Assembly (NCBI RefSeq): GCF_042665195.1
Contig: NZ_JBHTBW010000019.1
Span: forward strand, 124,001-188,000
Reading direction: 5' to 3'
Length of the DNA stretch: 64,000 nt
Source of the DNA: Laceyella putida
GTDB taxonomy: Bacteria; Bacillota; Bacilli; Thermoactinomycetales; Thermoactinomycetaceae
Shown piece after piece: positions 24,571 through 33,157 of this stretch. The notes beneath the pieces are model-generated. The model saw only the letters and a list, made by a program, of their open reading frames with translations, did not search any database and was not told where the DNA came from. The position numbers were made by a program, and so were the translations under genes. The stretch's first letter is position 1, and every line of letters begins with the position of its first letter.

Positions 24571-25899
24571 TTACAGGGCATGAAGCGCGGCTTGATTGAC
24601 GAAATGCCATGGTTTGTTGAAATGGGGTTGGAAGAAGAAATCGGTTAATGCCAATTGCTCCATGGTCATGCCGTTCTGGATGCAGACGGATAACGTATTG
24701 ATGGCTTGCGTGAGATCGGCTTTAGACATCAGTTGCGCACCGAGGAGTTGCCGGGAGACGGCATCGTAAACCACCTTCAAAGTAACGACTTCATTGGTGG
24801 GCATAAAGTCGGGGCGAACGGACTCGGCTATTGTGATGGATTTCGCATTTAGCCCTGCATCAAGAGCCGATTGCTCCGTCAACCCCGTCGAAGCGATGTG
24901 CCGATCATATAGCTTAATCCCGGACGTTCCTTGTGTTCCTGGATGTTTCAACTTGGGTTCGCACAAATTATGGGCGGCGATGGTTCCCATGCGAATGGCA
25001 TTGGTGGCAAGCGGAACATATTTGGGTTGCTTGAGCGGATTGAACATGACCGCGCAACAGTCGCCTGCGGCAAAAAGATCGGGTTGGCTTGTGCGCATGT
25101 ATTCGTCCACGATGATGGCGCCATTCTCCAACATGTCAACATGACCTTTGAGGAGATGGGTTTGCGGACGGAAACCGACACACAGAATCACGAGATCCGC
25201 GTCATATTCACCTCGGGTGGTCATCACTTTTGACACGTTGCCATTTTGTCCGACAAATTGTGTTGCCGTTTGGTTCAAAGCAAGCTCAATGTTCCGGCTA
25301 CGCAATAGCTGTTCGATTGGTTCGGTGATCTCCTCATCAAGATATTTGCTCAAGATTCGGTCGCAACTGTCAATGAGGGTGACCCGTTTTCCTTGCGACT
25401 CAAAGGCTTCGACCAATTCAATGCCGATGTAACCTGCGCCGATCACCACAATGTTGCGCGCATTTGTGGCGTTTGCGGCAATGTGGGTGGAATGGTCAAC
25501 GGTTTTGCAGAGATGGATATTGTTCAGATTGATCCCGGAGATCGGTGGCAGGATAGGCCAAGAACCCGTAGTTATCAGCAGCTTGTCATAAGTGTCCGTC
25601 AGTTCTACGCCTGTGAGCGAATGGCGGGCGCGCAAGGTTTTTTGCGTGGGGTCCAGTTCGATCACTTCATGGTTCATTTTCATTCTGATGCCAAGCTCAG
25701 TCATTTGCTCGGGAGAGGAATAAAATAACGCTTCCTGATCCTTGACCACGCCTCCGACGTATAACGCGATTCCGCAAGAGAGGAAGGAAATCGTGTCATT
25801 GCGTTCGTATACGGTAATCGTGGCGTCGGGATAAAGGCGTCTGGCGTTTATGATGGCGGCGGTGCCCGCATGTGTGCATCCAATCACGGCGATTCTCAT
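24571..25899 (-). CDS. nox: NADH oxidase / CoA-disulfide reductase family flavoprotein (probably water-forming Nox)
   Basis: 442 residues. Two dinucleotide-binding folds are visible: FAD site at the N-terminus (RIAVIGCTHAGTAA) and NADH site VVIGAGYIGIELVEAF near residue 150. The redox-active Cys42 lies in SFLSCGIALYVGG, the form typical of H2O-forming NADH oxidases rather than CoA-disulfide reductases (SYxxCGLPY). AAGDC near 275 binds FAD. It reoxidises NADH with oxygen in the cytosol. Two Rex-type operators upstream support a role in NADH/NAD+ balance. Monocistronic; ATG follows AGGAGGAATCACC. Confidence 0.88.
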   Translation of the reverse strand: MRIAVIGCTHAGTAAIINARRLYPDATITVYERNDTISFLSCGIALYVGGVVKDQEALFYSSPEQMTELGIRMKMNHEVIELDPTQKTLRARHSLTGVELTDTYDKLLITTGSWPILPPISGINLNNIHLCKTVDHSTHIAANATNARNIVVIGAGYIGIELVEAFESQGKRVTLIDSCDRILSKYLDEEITEPIEQLLRSRNIELALNQTATQFVGQNGNVSKVMTTRGEYDADLVILCVGFRPQTHLLKGHVDMLENGAIIVDEYMRTSQPDLFAAGDCCAVMFNPLKQPKYVPLATNAIRMGTIAAHNLCEPKLKHPGTQGTSGIKLYDRHIASTGLTEQSALDAGLNAKSITIAESVRPDFMPTNEVVTLKVVYDAVSRQLLGAQLMSKADLTQAINTLSVCIQNGMTMEQLALTDFFFQPHFNKPWHFVNQAALHAL

Positions 25900-25922
25900 G
25901 GTGATTCCTCCTAATCATGTAT

Positions 25923-25940
25923 AAGTGAATAATTTCACAA
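25923..25940 (-). promoter_or_regulatory. Rex-type operator, proximal to nox
   Basis: AAGTGAATAATTTCACAA is an inverted repeat matching the Rex consensus TTGTGA-n6-TCACAA except for the first two bases. It lies 24 bp upstream of the nox start codon, in a position to block transcription when NADH is low. Confidence 0.65.
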
Positions 25941-26008
25941 ACTATATTGTGTTTGTTGTTGTATATATCTATTTTATGGTGTTGTTTTTGCTAGATTGCA
26001 AGGTTTGT

Positions 26009-26026
26009 TTGTGATTTATTTCACAA
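26009..26026 (-). promoter_or_regulatory. Rex-type operator, distal (perfect match)
   Basis: TTGTGATTTATTTCACAA is a perfect TTGTGA-n6-TCACAA palindrome, the binding sequence of the NADH-sensing repressor Rex. It lies 110 bp upstream of nox and 146 bp upstream of the divergent dGTPase gene, so it could affect either; nox is the expected target. Confidence 0.82.
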
Positions 26027-26171
26027 AAATTGGAGATAGACAGACTAAATGAAGAGCAAAAATGGTTGATTTTTGTGGCAATTGTTTCTGGCGGCATATA
26101 AAAGGTAATATAGTGTAATAAGTCTGCTTGGCATCTTTTCATCTTTTTGATTGTGAGAGGAGGTCACATTT

Positions 26172-27497
26172 TTGATTATTTATCGCGCTCGAGAAAATCA
26201 TTTGTATTACCCTTCAGATATGGAACGGAGAAAGCCCTCTTCTCGCGATCTGACAGACCCCCGTGATTCGTTTGAAAAAGATTATGGGCGGATTGTCCAC
26301 AGCGCCGCTTTTCGCCGCCTGCAATCCAAAACGCAAGTGATCGGCAGTGTGGCTGGTGATTTTCACCGCACGAGACTGACGCATTCGATGGAAGCGGCGC
26401 AAATCGCCAGGGGGATAGTGATCCATCTGAATGCCCATCACCCTTTATTCGATAAAGAGCATGCGCTGGATGTGTCATTGATCGAAGCGGCCGCTCTGGC
26501 GCATGACTTGGGTCATCCTCCCTTTGGCCATCGGGGTGAAGAAGCCTTGCATGAATGCATGCTGGATTATGGTGGATTTGAAGGGAATGCCCATACCTTT
26601 CGCATTCTGACGCGATTGGAGGGAGAGAAAGAATTTGGGCTGAATCTGACCCGGGCGCTGTTGTTGGCGATCATGAAATATCCGGTTGTGCTCGATGAGG
26701 CGGTGAATGAAGCCCAGTACCGCAAAACGGGCAAATCCCATCCCCCGAAAGCGAGTGTTTTTGCCTGTGATCGGCAGGTGTTTGAATGGGTATGTTCTTC
26801 ATTTACCAAAGAAGAAGCGAAATTTTTCCTTTCCATAGAAGATCATCCAAACCGGCATCGGCAGACAAAGAATAAAACGCTGGAATGTTCCATCATCGAG
26901 TTGGCGGATGATATCGCTTATGGCACACATGATGCTGAGGATGCCGTTCACCTTGGCTTCATCCGGTTGGAGCAGTTAAAGGAATGCATCCGTCCCTATG
27001 CCCATTCCGATGTGTACAAGGAGTTGCATGAGGCATGGAATTTGTTGAACCCTTTGCATCAGGAACACGACCATCTGCGTTACAAATTGAAAAAAGTGAT
27101 TACGGCGCTGATCTCCACGTTTATCACCCATATCCAAGTGGAGATGAATGATGAGCATTTTTATTCACCACGCCTGAAATATCGTGTCTATCTTCCGCAG
27201 GAGTTGCAAACGCTGTTGAATCAGTTGAAACAATTGGTTTCTGATAAAGTCATTGACTCGCAACGGGTACAAACGATTTCATGGAAAGGGGCCTATGTCA
27301 TCAAACAGCTGTTTCAAGCGTTTATGAATGAGGAGCGCTTGCTGACGGAGTACGACCGTTACCAATTCATCAATGCGGCTTCTGATGAACAGCGGGCGCG
27401 GATTGTGTGCGATTATATCGCGAGTATGACCGATTCATTTGCTGTTCGGATGTATGACCGATTATATGGACAATCTCGCAACTTCTTTGATATCTAG
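26172..27497 (+). CDS. dgt: dGTPase-family dNTP triphosphohydrolase (HD domain)
   Basis: 441 residues. The HD-type metal site is spread over HRTRLTHSMEAAQIARGI (from about residue 63), AHDLGHPPFGHRGEEAL (about 110) and ELADDIAYGTHDAEDAV (about 245), the signature of dGTP triphosphohydrolases, which split dNTPs into nucleoside and triphosphate. The TTG start lies 7 nt after AGGAGGT. Members act in dNTP pool control, and some resist phage by dNTP depletion. No defence genes adjoin it, so a housekeeping role is the simpler reading. A terminator follows. Confidence 0.88.
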   Translation: MIIYRARENHLYYPSDMERRKPSSRDLTDPRDSFEKDYGRIVHSAAFRRLQSKTQVIGSVAGDFHRTRLTHSMEAAQIARGIVIHLNAHHPLFDKEHALDVSLIEAAALAHDLGHPPFGHRGEEALHECMLDYGGFEGNAHTFRILTRLEGEKEFGLNLTRALLLAIMKYPVVLDEAVNEAQYRKTGKSHPPKASVFACDRQVFEWVCSSFTKEEAKFFLSIEDHPNRHRQTKNKTLECSIIELADDIAYGTHDAEDAVHLGFIRLEQLKECIRPYAHSDVYKELHEAWNLLNPLHQEHDHLRYKLKKVITALISTFITHIQVEMNDEHFYSPRLKYRVYLPQELQTLLNQLKQLVSDKVIDSQRVQTISWKGAYVIKQLFQAFMNEERLLTEYDRYQFINAASDEQRARIVCDYIASMTDSFAVRMYDRLYGQSRNFFDI

Positions 27498-27503
27498 AGG
27501 TGG

Positions 27504-27530
27504 GTTGGACTTTCGCAAGGGAGTCCAACT
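27504..27530 (+). terminator. Rho-independent terminator after dgt
   Basis: An 8-bp stem GTTGGACT/AGTCCAAC with a 10-nt loop, then an A/T-rich tail ending TTTTCTT. Confidence 0.75.
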
Positions 27531-27563
27531 CATTAATTATTTTCTTAATAATCGGTTAATTGA

Positions 27564-27755
27564 TTGTGGCCCTGGTCAGGGAATGGCATAGTGTAGATAA
27601 TCTCAGCAAACCATTGGATAGGTTTCACACACATGAAGACAAGGGGGGATTAAACCAACAACCTCAAACATTCATGTGTTGCGCGCGCTAACACCGGTTT
27701 GCACCACATAAAGCTACATTCTCGATGAGGGTGTGGTTATTTTGTTTTTATAGGG
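27564..27755 (+). promoter_or_regulatory. Possible structured leader upstream of the binding-protein gene
   Basis: A 9-bp perfect arm pair ACACATGAA (27629-27637) and TTCATGTGT (27671-27679) encloses a 33-nt loop with a G-run; a second stem ACCACA/TGTGGT ends at about 27737 and is followed by TATTTTGTTTTTA, like a terminator. This looks like a leader with an attenuator or a small RNA. It matches no riboswitch or T-box that I can recognise. A weak TTGTGG-17-CATAGT promoter could start it. Confidence 0.35.
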
Positions 27756-27767
27756 AAAAACTAGCAT

Positions 27768-27796
27768 TTGACAATGATATGTCGATGCGATTAAGA
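27768..27796 (+). promoter_or_regulatory. Promoter of the amino-acid binding protein gene
   Basis: TTGACA (27768-27773), 17 nt, TTAAGA (27791-27796): perfect -35 and modest -10 box, 69 bp before the start codon. Confidence 0.55.
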
Positions 27797-27864
27797 TGAA
27801 AATGTTGGAAAGGCATAAATCCGAACCCGCTAACTCGGGATTACTATGATTAGGAGAGTGGATC

Positions 27865-28659
27865 ATGACCAGAAACATGCGACGTATGTTTGTTATCTTC
27901 CTGGCATTTGCCTTGTTTAGCGTGATGGTTGCAGGATGCAGTGTGCAAAAACAAGAAGACTTGTTAAGCCAAATCAAGGAACGGGGCACCATCCGCATTG
28001 GGACAGAAGGAACTTATAAACCTTTTAGTTTTCATGATGAAAAAAGCGGAAAATTAACAGGGTTCGATGTCGAAGTGGCAGAAGAATTGAGTAAGCGGAT
28101 GGGTGTGAAAGCACAATTTGTAGAAACTCCTTGGGAAGGGATGCTAACCAGCTTAAAAACGGGTAAAATTGATATGGTAGCTAATCAGGTGGGCATTAAA
28201 CCGGATCGCCAGAAGATATTCGATTTTTCGAAGCCATATACGGTTTCATTCTCGCAAATAGTTGTCCACCAAGATAATCAGGATATTAAAAGCATCAAAG
28301 ATGTCAAAGGGAAAAAAGCGGGCCAAACACCTACCAGCAACTATGGGCAAATGGCTAAAGACGCCGGTGCCGAGCTCATCGCCTACGATGACATGATGGG
28401 AGCGATGAAGGATGTGGCTGCAAAACGGATCGATCTGAGCATTAATGACCGTTTGGCTGTGGCGGAAATGCTCAAAACGGTGGATATGCCACTGAAAACG
28501 ATCGATGTGGCGGCAGACCGTTCGGAAAGTGCGTTTCCGGTACCTAAGGGAAACGAAGCGCTCATTAATGAAATCAACAAAGCGTTGGACAGTATGCGCA
28601 AGGATGGAACGTTGACGAAGATTTCCCAGAAATGGTTTGGCCAAGATATTACGAAATGA
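27865..28659 (+). CDS. Amino-acid ABC transporter substrate-binding lipoprotein
   Basis: 264 residues, SBP family 3. A lipoprotein signal peptide ends in the lipobox VAGC (Cys25), so the mature protein is lipid-anchored on the outside of the membrane. RIGTEGTYKPFSF at about residue 45 and LTGFDVEVAEEL at about 65 are hallmarks of polar amino-acid binders such as the cystine (TcyA/FliY) and glutamine groups. The matching permease and ATPase lie at 31308-32762 on the same strand, separated by zwf and a cyclase gene. Substrate is not certain; cystine is a reasonable guess. Confidence 0.9.
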   Translation: MTRNMRRMFVIFLAFALFSVMVAGCSVQKQEDLLSQIKERGTIRIGTEGTYKPFSFHDEKSGKLTGFDVEVAEELSKRMGVKAQFVETPWEGMLTSLKTGKIDMVANQVGIKPDRQKIFDFSKPYTVSFSQIVVHQDNQDIKSIKDVKGKKAGQTPTSNYGQMAKDAGAELIAYDDMMGAMKDVAAKRIDLSINDRLAVAEMLKTVDMPLKTIDVAADRSESAFPVPKGNEALINEINKALDSMRKDGTLTKISQKWFGQDITK

Positions 28660-28682
28660 TGTTGTCCGTCGCCTAAGTCATG

Positions 28683-28715
28683 AACTCTTCCTCTATGATG
28701 GGAAGAGTTTTCTTG
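28683..28715 (+). terminator. Rho-independent terminator after the binding-protein gene
   Basis: A 9-bp stem AACTCTTCC/GGAAGAGTT with a 9-nt loop, then TTTTCTTG. It makes the binding-protein gene a separate transcript from the permease and ATPase genes. Confidence 0.75.
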
Positions 28716-28863
28716 TACAACCAGCCCATAAGGATTAGAGAGGCTGTCGTTGTACAAATAATGGTTATACTTCATACCTTTAAAGGGTTTTTGTTCATTA
28801 TTTAATTATTTTACTTATGTTTTGAGAAAAAATTGCCTAAAAATCTTGCGCATTTCCTCATCT

Positions 28864-28887
28864 TGAAGCAAAATAAGGTTTGCTTCA
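28864..28887. repeat. Inverted repeat upstream of zwf
   Basis: TGAAGCAAA-n6-TTTGCTTCA is a perfect 9-bp inverted repeat 100 bp before zwf without a following T-run. It may be a regulator binding site. The rest of 28716-28988 shows no gene. Confidence 0.45.
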
Positions 28888-28988
28888 GACGGATGGATCT
28901 TGCCGTGTTATCCGAATGATCAAGGGGACAAAATCACATATTAAGCGCAAAGGCGTGTTCGAGCATGTTTTTAAAAAGGAGTGAAACC

Positions 28989-30524
28989 ATGACTCATTCC
29001 CGAGTGAGTGAACCATTTTCGATGGTGATTTTTGGCGCAACTGGAGATCTGGCTAAGCGGAAACTGTTCCCGGCCCTCTTTAGCTTGTATATGAATAACC
29101 TTCTGCCGGATGCGTTTCGGATTGTTGGTGTGGGACGCACACAGCGGACACATGAACAATTTCGGCAAGCCGTGCGCGATTCGGTCGAGCAGTTTGCCCG
29201 AATCAAGGTGACCGATGAAGCGTCTTGGCAACAGTTTATCAAAAACTTCACTTATGCGATTGCCGACGTGAAAAATCCGGAAGGTTACAGTGAAATCAAA
29301 TCATTGATTGAAGGGTTTGAATCCCATCATGATGTGCCTACAAATCGATTGTTCTATCTAGCGATTGCGCCAGATTTATTTGCGACCGTTTCCCATAACA
29401 TAAAAGTGAATGGCCTGGCCAATACGAAAGGCTACAAGCGATTGATCATTGAGAAGCCGATCGGACATGACTATGCTTCAGCCAAAGAGATCGATGAACA
29501 GATCAAAAGGACTTTTTCGGAAAAAGAAATTTACCGGATTGACCATTATCTCGGCAAAGAAATGGTGCAAAACATCAATGTGATCCGCTTTGCGAATAGC
29601 ATTTTTGAACCGCTATGGAACCATCATTATATCGAATGTGTTCAAATCACCGCGAGTGAGACGGTGGGAGTAGAAGAGCGCGCCGCTTACTATGACCATG
29701 CGGGCGCTTTAAGAGATATGGTGCAAAACCATCTGTTGCAGATGTTAATGATGGTGTGCATGGAGCCGCCGAGCCGGCTGAAAACGGAAGCGATTCATGA
29801 TGAGAAGATTAAAGTGCTGCGTTCCTTGCGGCAGTACAGTGAAGCGGAAGTGGGGAAGTATGTGGTGCGCGGTCAATATCAAGCGGGGGTGTTAAACGGG
29901 AAAGACACGCCGGCCTATCGTGATGAGAAAAATGTGGACTCCGCTTCGCAAACGGAAACGTTTGTGGCCGCCAAGCTGTTTGTGGACAATCTGCGCTGGG
30001 CGGGAGTGCCTTTTTATGTGCGGACTGGGAAGCGGATGGGCGCGAAAGCGACCGAGATTGTGATACAATTTAAAGAAATGCCCAAAAATCTCTATTTCAA
30101 CAAGAATAACGATCTTGGTCCCAATCTGCTTGTCATCACCATTAATCCGGATGAAGGCATCCATATGGTGCTGAATACCAAAAAACCGGGCTCCGATAAT
30201 CAGATCATCCCGATTGCGATGGAGTTTTGCAATAACTGTGAACAAGGGACGCCGGAAGCGTATGAATCCCTGATCCATGATGCGATCATCGGGGATCAGA
30301 CCTTCTTCACCCATTGGGAAGAGGTCTCCTTGGCTTGGGAGTTTATTGATCCGATTCGTCGCGCGTGGGACCAAAACTTGTATCCGCTTGACTTCTATGA
30401 GAGCGGTTCTTGGGGACCCGAATCGGCTCACCGCTTGTTGGCGGAAGAGGGGCATCAATGGTGGCCTGTGACGAAAGAACGGCAACATCGCATCATCAAA
30501 GCAAATGAAATGATCACTACATAG
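28989..30524 (+). CDS. zwf: Glucose-6-phosphate 1-dehydrogenase
   Basis: First enzyme of the oxidative pentose phosphate pathway: glucose-6-phosphate plus NADP+ to 6-phosphogluconolactone plus NADPH. Visible: Rossmann motif FGATGDLAKRKLFPAL at about residues 15-30 and the active-site RIDHYLGKE near residue 185. The start is ATG 28989, 6 nt after AAAAAGGAGTG; the in-frame ATG 28965 has no ribosome site. 511 residues, normal for the family. It lies with a cyclase-family gene 20 nt downstream and inside a split amino-acid ABC transporter locus; gnd and pgl are not nearby. Confidence 0.97.
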   Translation: MTHSRVSEPFSMVIFGATGDLAKRKLFPALFSLYMNNLLPDAFRIVGVGRTQRTHEQFRQAVRDSVEQFARIKVTDEASWQQFIKNFTYAIADVKNPEGYSEIKSLIEGFESHHDVPTNRLFYLAIAPDLFATVSHNIKVNGLANTKGYKRLIIEKPIGHDYASAKEIDEQIKRTFSEKEIYRIDHYLGKEMVQNINVIRFANSIFEPLWNHHYIECVQITASETVGVEERAAYYDHAGALRDMVQNHLLQMLMMVCMEPPSRLKTEAIHDEKIKVLRSLRQYSEAEVGKYVVRGQYQAGVLNGKDTPAYRDEKNVDSASQTETFVAAKLFVDNLRWAGVPFYVRTGKRMGAKATEIVIQFKEMPKNLYFNKNNDLGPNLLVITINPDEGIHMVLNTKKPGSDNQIIPIAMEFCNNCEQGTPEAYESLIHDAIIGDQTFFTHWEEVSLAWEFIDPIRRAWDQNLYPLDFYESGSWGPESAHRLLAEEGHQWWPVTKERQHRIIKANEMITT

Positions 30525-30544
30525 AGGCTGGGAGAGAGCGAACA

Positions 30545-31174
30545 ATGAAAATGTATGACGTGTCCATGTCGATTGTGGAAGGGATGCAGGTTTATAAAAA
30601 CAAGGAAGCCAAGCAACCCCGCATCTCCGTTGTGCAGGATTTTGACACGGCCCCGTGTCGTGAGTCGCGGATGGATATGGATGTGCACTGCGGGACCCAT
30701 GTGGATTCGCCGTTGCACATGTTGCCCGATGGCGGCACGATGGAGACCATTCCGCTTGAGCGCTTGGTGGGTCCATGCCGGGTCCTGGACCTGACCCATG
30801 TCACCGATGGGATTGCTCGTGCCGATCTGGAGAAGTTCAACATCCAGCCAGGGGAGTTTTTGCTGTTGAAAACAAAAAACTCCTATAAAGAAGAATTTGA
30901 TTTCGAATTTATTTTTCTGGCCAAAGACGGCGCAGAGTACCTTGCCGAAAAAGGCATTAACGGGGTGGGCATCGATGCGTTGGGAATCGAACGTTCGCAA
31001 GCTGGACATCCCACTCACAAGACTCTATTCCTTGCTGACGTCATCATCATGGAAGGGCTGCGGTTAAAAGAGGTGCCGGAAGGCTCATATTTCATGGTAG
31101 CCGCTCCAATCAAATTGGTTGATACGGAAGCGGCTCCTGCGCGTGTTATCCTGCTTGAAGGGGTAACCGTCTAA
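30545..31174 (+). CDS. Cyclase-family metal hydrolase (KynB-like)
   Basis: 209 residues of the cyclase/kynurenine formamidase family, which uses a metal centre to hydrolyse amide or cyclic substrates. The family motif HCGTHVDSPLHM (residues about 47-58) supplies metal ligands, and GIDALGIERS near 144 is the second conserved block. In KynB the reaction is N-formylkynurenine to kynurenine, but no other tryptophan-catabolism gene is near, so that name is not assigned. It begins 20 nt after zwf with GGGAGAG as ribosome site, so it is probably co-transcribed with zwf. Confidence 0.85.
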   Translation: MKMYDVSMSIVEGMQVYKNKEAKQPRISVVQDFDTAPCRESRMDMDVHCGTHVDSPLHMLPDGGTMETIPLERLVGPCRVLDLTHVTDGIARADLEKFNIQPGEFLLLKTKNSYKEEFDFEFIFLAKDGAEYLAEKGINGVGIDALGIERSQAGHPTHKTLFLADVIIMEGLRLKEVPEGSYFMVAAPIKLVDTEAAPARVILLEGVTV

Positions 31175-31181
31175 TTTTCGT

Positions 31182-31222
31182 ACAAGAACGACTGCTATCG
31201 CGTTGATGGGAGTCGTTCTTGT
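31182..31222 (+). terminator. Rho-independent terminator after the cyclase gene
   Basis: A perfect 12-bp stem ACAAGAACGACT/AGTCGTTCTTGT with a 17-nt loop. Confidence 0.75.
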
Positions 31223-31307
31223 GTTTGACAAGAATAAACCCGAGATATAAGATAGAAATTATTGAATATAAAATAGTAAGTGATTGGAACCAATTGGAGT
31301 GTTTAGA

Positions 31308-31997
31308 ATGGACACATTACAAGCGATACAGTGGGAAAATCTGTTTGATATCAATCTGGCCAAAGAAGCGGCTCCGCAATTGTTGATTGGACTTTTGGAT
31401 ACGATTTGGATCAGTTTGCTGACGATGGGGATCGGACTCATCTTGGGATTATTCACCGCAGTGGCCCGGATGTCGGGGAACCCGTTGTTCCGTTACCCGG
31501 CGCGCGCCTACATCTCGCTCATTCGCGGCACGCCGCTATTGGTGCAGATTTTCATTTTGTATTTTGGCTTGCCAGTGATCGGAATCACCTTAACGCCACT
31601 CTTGGCCGGGATTATAGGCTTGTCCCTCAATGTCGGGGCATATACTTCGGAAACGATTCGCGGCTCCATTCTCTCCATTCCCAAAGGGCAATGGGAAGCG
31701 GCTCAGTCGCTCAACATGACATATTGGCAAACGATGCGGCGCATCATCATCCCTCAGGCAACCCGAGTGGCTTTGCCATCACTGGCCAATACGTTCATGA
31801 GCTTGGTCAAAGACACTTCCCTCTTGGCGATGATTACCGTGCAAGAGATGTTCTACCAAGCGAAAGTGATTGGGGCGCGGGCATTTGATTATATGACTGT
31901 ATTTATCATGATCGCTGTTTTCTACTGGGTGGTATGTACCTTATTAAGCTTTGTCCAAGACAAATTAGAACGGCGTTATGGACGTTATGTCGCGTAG
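31308..31997 (+). CDS. Polar amino-acid ABC transporter permease
   Basis: 229 residues, with about five membrane helices and the EAA loop (GQWEAAQSLNMTYWQTMRRI, residues about 132-151) that docks the ATPase. The family is HisM/GlnP-like. The start is ATG 31308 after TTGGAGTG; the longer frame from TTG 31284 has no ribosome site. It is followed 15 nt later by its ATPase gene. The cognate binding protein is most likely the lipoprotein at 27865-28659, although zwf and a cyclase gene intervene. Confidence 0.93.
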   Translation: MDTLQAIQWENLFDINLAKEAAPQLLIGLLDTIWISLLTMGIGLILGLFTAVARMSGNPLFRYPARAYISLIRGTPLLVQIFILYFGLPVIGITLTPLLAGIIGLSLNVGAYTSETIRGSILSIPKGQWEAAQSLNMTYWQTMRRIIIPQATRVALPSLANTFMSLVKDTSLLAMITVQEMFYQAKVIGARAFDYMTVFIMIAVFYWVVCTLLSFVQDKLERRYGRYVA

Positions 31998-32012
31998 GAA
32001 GGGGGGCAAGCG

Positions 32013-32762
32013 ATGATTCGTGTCAAAGGATTGCATAAGACATTCAATCAAAATGAAGTGCTTAAAGGAATTGACCTGGAAGTGGATCAAGGGGAAGTGA
32101 TCTGCATTATCGGACCGAGCGGGTCCGGCAAATCCACTTTTTTGCGCTGTTTGAACTTGTTGGAGCGCCCGGATGCCGGGGAGATCGAACTGGATGGGGC
32201 CATTGTGCGCTTTACGGGCAAAGAAGTGGCCACCAAGGATATACGAAAGTTGCGGGAAAAAACAGGCATGGTGTTCCAGAGTTTTAACCTTTTTCCGCAT
32301 AAGACGGCGTTGGAAAATGTCATGGAAGGGCCGCTCGTGGTGAAAGAGCAACCGAAAGACAAAGTAAGGCAAATGGCAGAAGCGTTATTGGCCAAAGTGG
32401 ACTTGTCGGAGAAGAAGGATTTATTTCCCGCGCAATTGTCAGGTGGTCAACAGCAGCGGGTGGCCATTGCTCGGGCCTTGGCGATGGAACCGCAAGTTCT
32501 GTTGTTTGATGAACCGACATCCGCGCTTGATCCGGAACTGGTGGGGGAAGTGCTGAAAACGATTCAAGAGTTGGCCAGGGAAGGACAAACGATGGTGATC
32601 GTCACCCATGAGATGGCTTTTGCGCGTGAAGTGGCGAACCGCATTGTTTTTATGGACGGAGGAAAAGTGGTCGAATCCGGTCCGCCTGAGCAGGTTTTTG
32701 CCCATCCCAAGGAAGAGCGGACCCGTCAATTTCTGGCGAAATTCCTTGTGACAGAAGCATAA
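32013..32762 (+). CDS. Polar amino-acid ABC transporter ATP-binding protein
   Basis: 249-residue ATPase of the GlnQ/TcyC group that powers the adjacent permease at the inner face of the membrane. Walker A GPSGSGKSTFLRC (about 32-44), signature LSGGQQQRVAIARAL, Walker B VLLFDEPTSALDPELVGEV, and the switch His in VIVTHEMAFAREV are all intact. ATG follows GGAAGGGGGG. Ends at a terminator. Together with the permease it forms a two-gene operon. Confidence 0.95.
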   Translation: MIRVKGLHKTFNQNEVLKGIDLEVDQGEVICIIGPSGSGKSTFLRCLNLLERPDAGEIELDGAIVRFTGKEVATKDIRKLREKTGMVFQSFNLFPHKTALENVMEGPLVVKEQPKDKVRQMAEALLAKVDLSEKKDLFPAQLSGGQQQRVAIARALAMEPQVLLFDEPTSALDPELVGEVLKTIQELAREGQTMVIVTHEMAFAREVANRIVFMDGGKVVESGPPEQVFAHPKEERTRQFLAKFLVTEA

Positions 32763-32780
32763 GCAACTTTGTTAATGAAC

Positions 32781-32811
32781 AACCGTTTGTCAGGCGACAG
32801 GCGGTTTTTTG
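32781..32811 (+). terminator. Rho-independent terminator after the ABC ATPase gene
   Basis: AACCG and GTC pair with GAC and CGGTT around the loop AGGC, with three-base internal mismatches, followed by TTTTTTG. Confidence 0.8.
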
Positions 32812-32815
32812 TTTA

Positions 32816-33060
32816 TGACGGGCTAAAGTGGATGGCGGTGAATGGATGGTGAGACGAAACTCAGGATGATGACCAACCTTGGAGGAGGAGATTTTTGCCT
32901 GTACCTTGTGGGGGAAAGCGGGCAACCGGAGCGATAGCGACAACGAAAGTGATTGTTGCCCTCACAGCGCACGAGGACAGCCCGCCACCGAAGTTCGGCG
33001 ACGGAGCTACTTCTCGATAAAACGACCAGGGAACGGAGACTCAAAAATCGACGCAGTGGA
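32816..33060 (-). other. Structured non-coding segment, possible repeat
   Basis: No gene is supported. GCGGGC (32918-32923) pairs with GCCCGC (32980-32985), enclosing smaller stems (CAAC with GTTG), and CCGAA pairs with TTCGG just after. Two pieces of its minus strand (33049-33031 and 32905-32893) recur in order at 7659-7676 and 7733-7745. It could be a degraded small mobile element or an RNA; identity is not known. Confidence 0.35.
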
Positions 33061-33157
33061 CTTTGTCAGCGAACTTACTTTCTTTGATAAAATATTCCCT
33101 ATAGCGTTTCTTTTTTGTTGTTTTATGTTAACATATACGTTAAGGGTTATTGTGAAG

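Noticed and set aside
26172..27497. dGTPase-family gene as part of an anti-phage system
   Set aside because: Some relatives act in defence, but no partner genes, mobile-element context or unusual composition support that here.
29892..30776. 294-codon minus-strand frame across zwf and the cyclase gene
   Set aside because: It spans two genes in antisense and has no ribosome site or domain.
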